Part shown: positions 60,884 through 64,000 of the stretch, in pieces
How the letters are laid out: each line of letters opens with the position of its first letter
How positions within the stretch are numbered: the stretch's first letter is position 1
Assembly (NCBI GenBank): GCA_016282015.1
Contig: JAEEJS010000007.1
Location: 19,348-83,347, forward strand
Reading direction: 5' to 3'
DNA from: Bacteroidales bacterium
GTDB lineage: Bacteria; Bacteroidota; Bacteroidia; Bacteroidales; F082
DNA length: 64,000 nt
Made by a program: the position numbers and the translations under genes
The notes under the pieces: generated by a model
Told to the model about the DNA's origin: nothing
Seen by the model: the letters and a program-made list of their open reading frames with translations, nothing else
The model's database searches: none

Positions 60884-61495
60884 ATGATTAAGAATATTAT
60901 CTTTGATTTTGGAGCTGTGCTGGTCGATTGGAATCCGCACTATCTGTTTGACGCATATTTCAATGACATTGAAGAGTCTAATTATTTCATTGAAAATGTG
61001 TGCAATAGCGAATGGAATGCCGAGATGGACGGTGGAAAGCCTTTTGAACAGGCTGTGCGAGAGCGTACCGCTATGTTCCCGAAATATGCCGAGCCTTTGA
61101 AGCTTTACCAAACCAATTGGATGGATACCATGGGCGATGAGATACCTGGCATGTATGACCTTTTGAAATCATTGAAAAACAATGGTTTTCCTGTGTTATA
61201 CGGTCTTACCAACTGGTCGGCCGAGACATTCCCGGAAGTGCGAAAAAAGTATCACATTTTCAGCCTTATCGATAAAATGATTGTTTCGGGTGAAGTCAAG
61301 CAATTAAAGCCCAACCCGGAGATTTTCCATACTTTGCTGAACACTTTCAACCTCAAAGCCGAGGAAAGTTTGTTCATAGACGATAATATCAAAAATGTGG
61401 AAGGTGCTAAAGCTGTAGGCATCAATGCCATACGCTTCGAAAACGCTAACAAACTAAAGGAAGATCTTAAAAAGCTTCTAACTATAAGTTTTTAA
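60884..61495 (+). CDS. HAD-superfamily phosphatase (YihX-like)
   Basis: A 203-aa HAD hydrolase. The nucleophile motif is IIFDFGAVLVDW (residues 5-16) with DFG in the YihX manner, in place of DxD with Asp at +2. Motif II is YGLTNWSAE near 105, the motif III lysine is in EVKQLKPNP near 140, and motif IV is ESLFIDDNIKNVEGA near 163. YihX-type enzymes dephosphorylate small sugar phosphates such as glucose 1-phosphate; the substrate here is not determined. It follows miaA by 18 bp and may share its transcript. Confidence 0.82.
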   Translation: MIKNIIFDFGAVLVDWNPHYLFDAYFNDIEESNYFIENVCNSEWNAEMDGGKPFEQAVRERTAMFPKYAEPLKLYQTNWMDTMGDEIPGMYDLLKSLKNNGFPVLYGLTNWSAETFPEVRKKYHIFSLIDKMIVSGEVKQLKPNPEIFHTLLNTFNLKAEESLFIDDNIKNVEGAKAVGINAIRFENANKLKEDLKKLLTISF

Positions 61496-61526
61496 CTTTC
61501 AACTCCACTACACCCTAAACTTAATA

Positions 61527-62210
61527 CTAGAGGAACCTCAGTTCCTTCTTCCATAATTTCCAATCAGGCATCATTTCATCCATTAAGGCATGGAATCCGG
61601 CTTGATGGTTGAAGTATACAAGGTGGCACATCTCGTGTATCATCACTTGGCGAATGCAGTTTTCATTCAATTTGATAAGCTGAAGATTGAGGCTGATATT
61701 GCCTCTGCGTGAACAACTGCCCCAGCGGGAACGCATGTCGCGTATGCTGACTTTGGCCGGAGCCACCCTGTATTTCCTGAACTTTTCGACAATTGGTGGC
61801 AGCAGTTCGTTAAACTTCTCAATGGCACGGGCCCTATACCATTTATTTAGTAAACATTCTAGATTATCTAGAGAGGTCGACTGAATAATCAAGAAGTTAC
61901 CTTCAATTGAAACCGAGTTCTTGTTGCTTGGAACAACTTGAAGAATGTACTGCTTGCCCAGATAATGGTGAATTTCGCCGGAAACGTACTTTTTCGGCCG
62001 ATTTCCGGCATTTTGCATCTTGTCGTAATGATTGTCGAGCCAACGCTTGTGCTGCGTCAGAAAAGCCACCATATCGCTTTCCCGGTACAAAAGCGGAGCC
62101 CTCACCTCCACCACTCCGTCCCGACGGATTCGGGCGGTGACGCTCCTGCGGTACGAGCGTTTGAACTCGCACTTGTATTCCTTGGCGTTGATGGTGATGG
62201 TTTTAACCAT
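61527..62210 (-). CDS. YgjP/DUF45-type M48-like metallopeptidase
   Basis: A 227-aa cytoplasmic protein of the YgjP (WLM/DUF45) family. The zinc motif HEMCHLVYFNH near 185 has the HExxH pair and a third His, with FHALMDEMMPDWK after it. RDMRSRWGSCS near 150 is the second family signature. No signal peptide is seen. These proteins look like gluzincin peptidases, but their substrates are not known. It runs 8 bp downstream of the thioesterase gene on the same strand. Confidence 0.87.
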   Translation of the reverse strand: MVKTITINAKEYKCEFKRSYRRSVTARIRRDGVVEVRAPLLYRESDMVAFLTQHKRWLDNHYDKMQNAGNRPKKYVSGEIHHYLGKQYILQVVPSNKNSVSIEGNFLIIQSTSLDNLECLLNKWYRARAIEKFNELLPPIVEKFRKYRVAPAKVSIRDMRSRWGSCSRRGNISLNLQLIKLNENCIRQVMIHEMCHLVYFNHQAGFHALMDEMMPDWKLWKKELRFL

Positions 62211-62218
62211 GCGGGGCG

Positions 62219-62593
62219 CTATTTGATCTTGGCCATAAAGCGCTCTATGTCAACTATGTAGCGGACGTGTGTGCCTTCGCCTATCAGACCTTCGTCGTCG
62301 CAGGCCGACACTTTGAATGTCAGTTTGCGGCCGTCTATTTCCTCGAGTACAGCTGTAGCCTTGATTGTGGCGCCCAGCTTTGAGGGCTTCACATGCGAGG
62401 TGCTGATGTGGGCGCCCACTGTCGAGGAGCCTTCCGGCAAATCGTTCTCAACTGCAGTCATTGCGGCGTTTTCCATGAGGCCTATCATGGCCGGGGTTGC
62501 GAATACGTCCAGTCCGCCTGAGCCGTAAGTGCGGGCGGTGTTGCTATTGTTTACAATGGTTGTTGAAGTATGGGATAATCCAATATTTAGCAT
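62219..62593 (-). CDS. Hot-dog fold thioesterase (FlK-like)
   Basis: A 124-aa protein of the fluoroacetyl-CoA thioesterase-like hot-dog group. The long helix DVFATPAMIGLMENAAMTAV near 28 and the strand STVGAHISTSHVKPSKLG near 55 are typical. ATG 62593 is chosen because the promoter element at 62609-62616 and the family N-terminus fit it. The catalytic residues of FlK (Thr, Glu, His) have plausible counterparts in FATP, MENA and VGAHI. It probably hydrolyses an acyl-CoA; the substrate is unknown. Confidence 0.78.
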   Translation of the reverse strand: MLNIGLSHTSTTIVNNSNTARTYGSGGLDVFATPAMIGLMENAAMTAVENDLPEGSSTVGAHISTSHVKPSKLGATIKATAVLEEIDGRKLTFKVSACDDEGLIGEGTHVRYIVDIERFMAKIK

Positions 62594-62608
62594 AGTTTTA
62601 AATTTTTG

Positions 62609-62616
62609 CAAAGATA
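62609..62616 (-). promoter_or_regulatory. Bacteroidota -7 promoter element for the thioesterase operon
   Basis: TATCTTTG followed by C on the minus strand, 15 bases before the ATG. Confidence 0.6.
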
Positions 62617-62641
62617 AGAAATTTCTGACTACTGGGTTATT

Positions 62642-62896
62642 TTAAAACTTTGCTTCAACGAACTTCTTCCCTATTTTATGAATCGCATCCAAAATCTCAT
62701 TTTCCCTCTCTTTTGAAGGCTTTTTAAACCCGTTGATGTAATTTCTTAACAATGTAGCGTTGAGTCCCGTAATTTTCGCAAATTCAGTGATATTTATCTC
62801 CTTATGAACGAGGAAAAATCGTTGGAAATCAGATAGCTCTGCATCTTCATAGAGAAAACTCTCGAAACTGACATCAACTTGGAACTGGCACATCAT
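62642..62896 (-). CDS. HTH protein like the C-terminal half of HicB-type antitoxins, possibly truncated
   Basis: An 84-aa protein. The C-terminal part, ITEFAKITGLNATLLRNYIN and then GFKKPSKERENEILDAIHKIGKKF, is an XRE-like helix-turn-helix matching the DNA-binding half of HicB-like antitoxins in Bacteroidales. The usual N-terminal fold of about 60 residues is absent; only a remnant resembling its last strand (FQVDVSFESFL) is seen. It starts 2 bp after the stop of the T9SS gene, with no promoter of its own and no partner toxin nearby. It may be a small free-standing regulator or the relic of an antitoxin. Confidence 0.55.
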   Translation of the reverse strand: MMCQFQVDVSFESFLYEDAELSDFQRFFLVHKEINITEFAKITGLNATLLRNYINGFKKPSKERENEILDAIHKIGKKFVEAKF

Positions 62897-62898
62897 TG

Positions 62899-64000
62899 TC
62901 AGTGCATTACCACAAATTTTCCCATTCCTTTTCCGTTCACCTGAACGAAATACAAACCATCGGGATAGCGATTTGTATCGATTCTTACCTGCTGACCATC
63001 AGACACAACAGCATCCACCAACTGCCCCAAACTGTTGCGGACTTGAATCAAGCCTTGAGCCTCAATGCTCACAACAGCATCAGCTGGATTGGGGAAAACC
63101 GAACAATTTTCTTGCTGATTATCAGAGACATCCGCATAGCATTGATGCACTTCTATGCCCAAAGGTTCAAAGGCATCAATGATGGTTTGCAAATCATGGA
63201 TATAAAAACCCGAGTGACCTCCGTCAAGTACGATTTGTCCGTCTGGTGCAATCAAGAAATAATGCGGAGAATAGAAGAAATGATATAAATCCACGAACTT
63301 CTGCGCGCCCCCTTCCTTGCCTATTGTAGGATATTCAACCCCAAACTCCTTGCACCAACGCATACACAATGCTTCGGGATCGGTTGTCACTTCCATGTAG
63401 AATATGTCTTCTTTGTTGCATCCATATCGATAATAGGATTCCACAATGTATGGCATCACTTCGCGGCACGAAATGCAAGTGAATCCGAAGAAATCAACGA
63501 AAACGGACTGACCTCGATCAAGAATATCGGACAAATGGATTTCGTTGCCATGACAATCGACCAACTCAAAATCCAAGGCTTTGGGACCGACGCAAATCGT
63601 GTCGGAGATGTTCTCAGAGCCATCCTCACAACGCGAAGCCACATAATAACAGTTTTCCTCCGTTGGATGATATGTTACGTTTTTCAAGTATGGTTCAACT
63701 GTGTTGGCTTCCAAATGGAAAACATCATCTGCATAATTCTGCGAAAACACATGATAATACTGGGCACCTTCAACACCCTCCCACTCGAGGTCCAATTGTG
63801 ATGCCGAAAGATGAGCCGTCAAGTTGCCTGGTGCCTCGCATTGACCAAAATTGCAATCGCTTGGCACGATGCCCAAATCCGCAAAAATTTCCTCAAAATG
63901 ATAGACTATCGGCTCTTGAAATATCTGATGGTCAGGCAAAAACAGCAGAAACTGGTTGTTCCCATAGTCGTAGATGCAATCAGGATATAGGGCATAAAAC
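62899..64000 (-). CDS. Secreted redoxin-domain protein with T9SS type A sorting domain, 5' end missing
   Basis: The frame is open to the window edge, at least 366 residues, so the N-terminus and signal peptide are beyond it; a TTG at 63939 is not a real start. In order: a fibronectin type III-like region (LTAHLSASQLDLEWEGVEGA, YYHVFSQNY), a TlpA/AhpC-like redoxin domain (LVDCHGNEIHLSDIL, FVDFFGFTCISCREVMPYIV with a CISC motif, PTIGKEGGAQKF, APDGQIVLDGG), and a T9SS type A end (CSVFPNPADAVVSIE to GKFVVMH). Surface or secreted thiol redox activity is likely from the CxxC motif. Confidence 0.85.
   Translation of the reverse strand, partial: FYALYPDCIYDYGNNQFLLFLPDHQIFQEPIVYHFEEIFADLGIVPSDCNFGQCEAPGNLTAHLSASQLDLEWEGVEGAQYYHVFSQNYADDVFHLEANTVEPYLKNVTYHPTEENCYYVASRCEDGSENISDTICVGPKALDFELVDCHGNEIHLSDILDRGQSVFVDFFGFTCISCREVMPYIVESYYRYGCNKEDIFYMEVTTDPEALCMRWCKEFGVEYPTIGKEGGAQKFVDLYHFFYSPHYFLIAPDGQIVLDGGHSGFYIHDLQTIIDAFEPLGIEVHQCYADVSDNQQENCSVFPNPADAVVSIEAQGLIQVRNSLGQLVDAVVSDGQQVRIDTNRYPDGLYFVQVNGKGMGKFVVMH

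Noticed and set aside
63937..63939. TTG as start of the right-edge T9SS gene
   Set aside because: The frame stays open to the window end and no signal peptide follows the TTG; the gene is simply truncated.
1..64000. CRISPR array, prophage or insertion sequence
   Set aside because: No regularly spaced repeats with spacers, no phage structural genes and no transposase were seen; the only repeats are the short intergenic families listed.

Overview
The window reads as a chromosomal contig from an uncultured or little-studied member of the Bacteroidota, most likely order Bacteroidales. Evidence: many genes are preceded by the Bacteroidota -7 promoter element TAnnTTTG; at least four genes or gene fragments end in type IX secretion (T9SS) type A sorting domains or belong with them; DUF1573, DUF1343/NamZ, DUF3127, DUF4199, DUF4831, Mpl and a two-gene transketolase are typical of the phylum; and the lysine/butyrate fermentation genes match those of asaccharolytic Bacteroidales such as Porphyromonas and Odoribacter relatives. 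The first 11 bases equal the end of an Illumina adapter, so the left edge is probably a true contig end of a metagenome-type assembly. The right edge cuts a gene.

Layout. 1-8.5 kb: housekeeping and envelope genes (RluA-type pseudouridine synthase, split transketolase, tRNA with a CAT anticodon, DUF1573 lipid-envelope-type secreted protein, aminotransferase, NamZ-like muramidase, LolE-like permease, XerD), then Mpl. 10-19.5 kb: one long plus-strand type I restriction-modification operon (hsdM, a DUF1016/YhcG nuclease, hsdS, three AT-rich cargo genes, hsdR). Two of the cargo genes, a small membrane protein and the protein after it, share a short motif (AGDNSxQTQI) at facing ends. This is the best candidate in the window for an undescribed defence-type module. 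19.5-25.7 kb: minus-strand amidohydrolase lipoprotein, a secreted thioredoxin-fold T9SS protein and a BtuCDF/FecBCD-type ABC importer. 25.8-32.3 kb: mutL, rhomboid protease, uvrB and a GltS-type transporter in a tight operon.

32.5-39 kb: a butyrate-forming operon, kamE - CoA-transferase B subunit - crotonase - 3-hydroxybutyryl-CoA dehydrogenase - butyryl-CoA dehydrogenase - etfB - etfA. It carries only one subunit each of two heteromeric enzymes (no kamD, no CoA-transferase A subunit). 39.1-45 kb: a four-gene secreted/outer-membrane operon with two large T9SS proteins whose C-terminal thirds are paralogous, a lipoprotein and a beta-barrel protein. 45-51.5 kb: 4.5S SRP RNA, DUF4199 plus glycosyltransferase, heptose synthesis genes gmhA/gmhB, and a sodium:solute symporter. 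51.4-64 kb: DUF3127 OB-fold protein with an SSB-like tail, TPR protein plus gyrA, clpC-cca-miaA, HAD phosphatase, YgjP-type peptidase, thioesterase, a HicB-like fragment and a truncated T9SS redoxin.

Two intergenic repeat families recur: a hairpin family with core CACAG-GGTA-CTGTG nested inside GAAATGC/GCATTTC, found as a composite of about 130 bp at 32.3 kb and, inverted, at 47.6 kb; and a CGTCATTTCGA family that sits between genes of the same operon and shows a compensatory base-pair change between copies. All family names come from recognising the sequence by eye; no database search was run.
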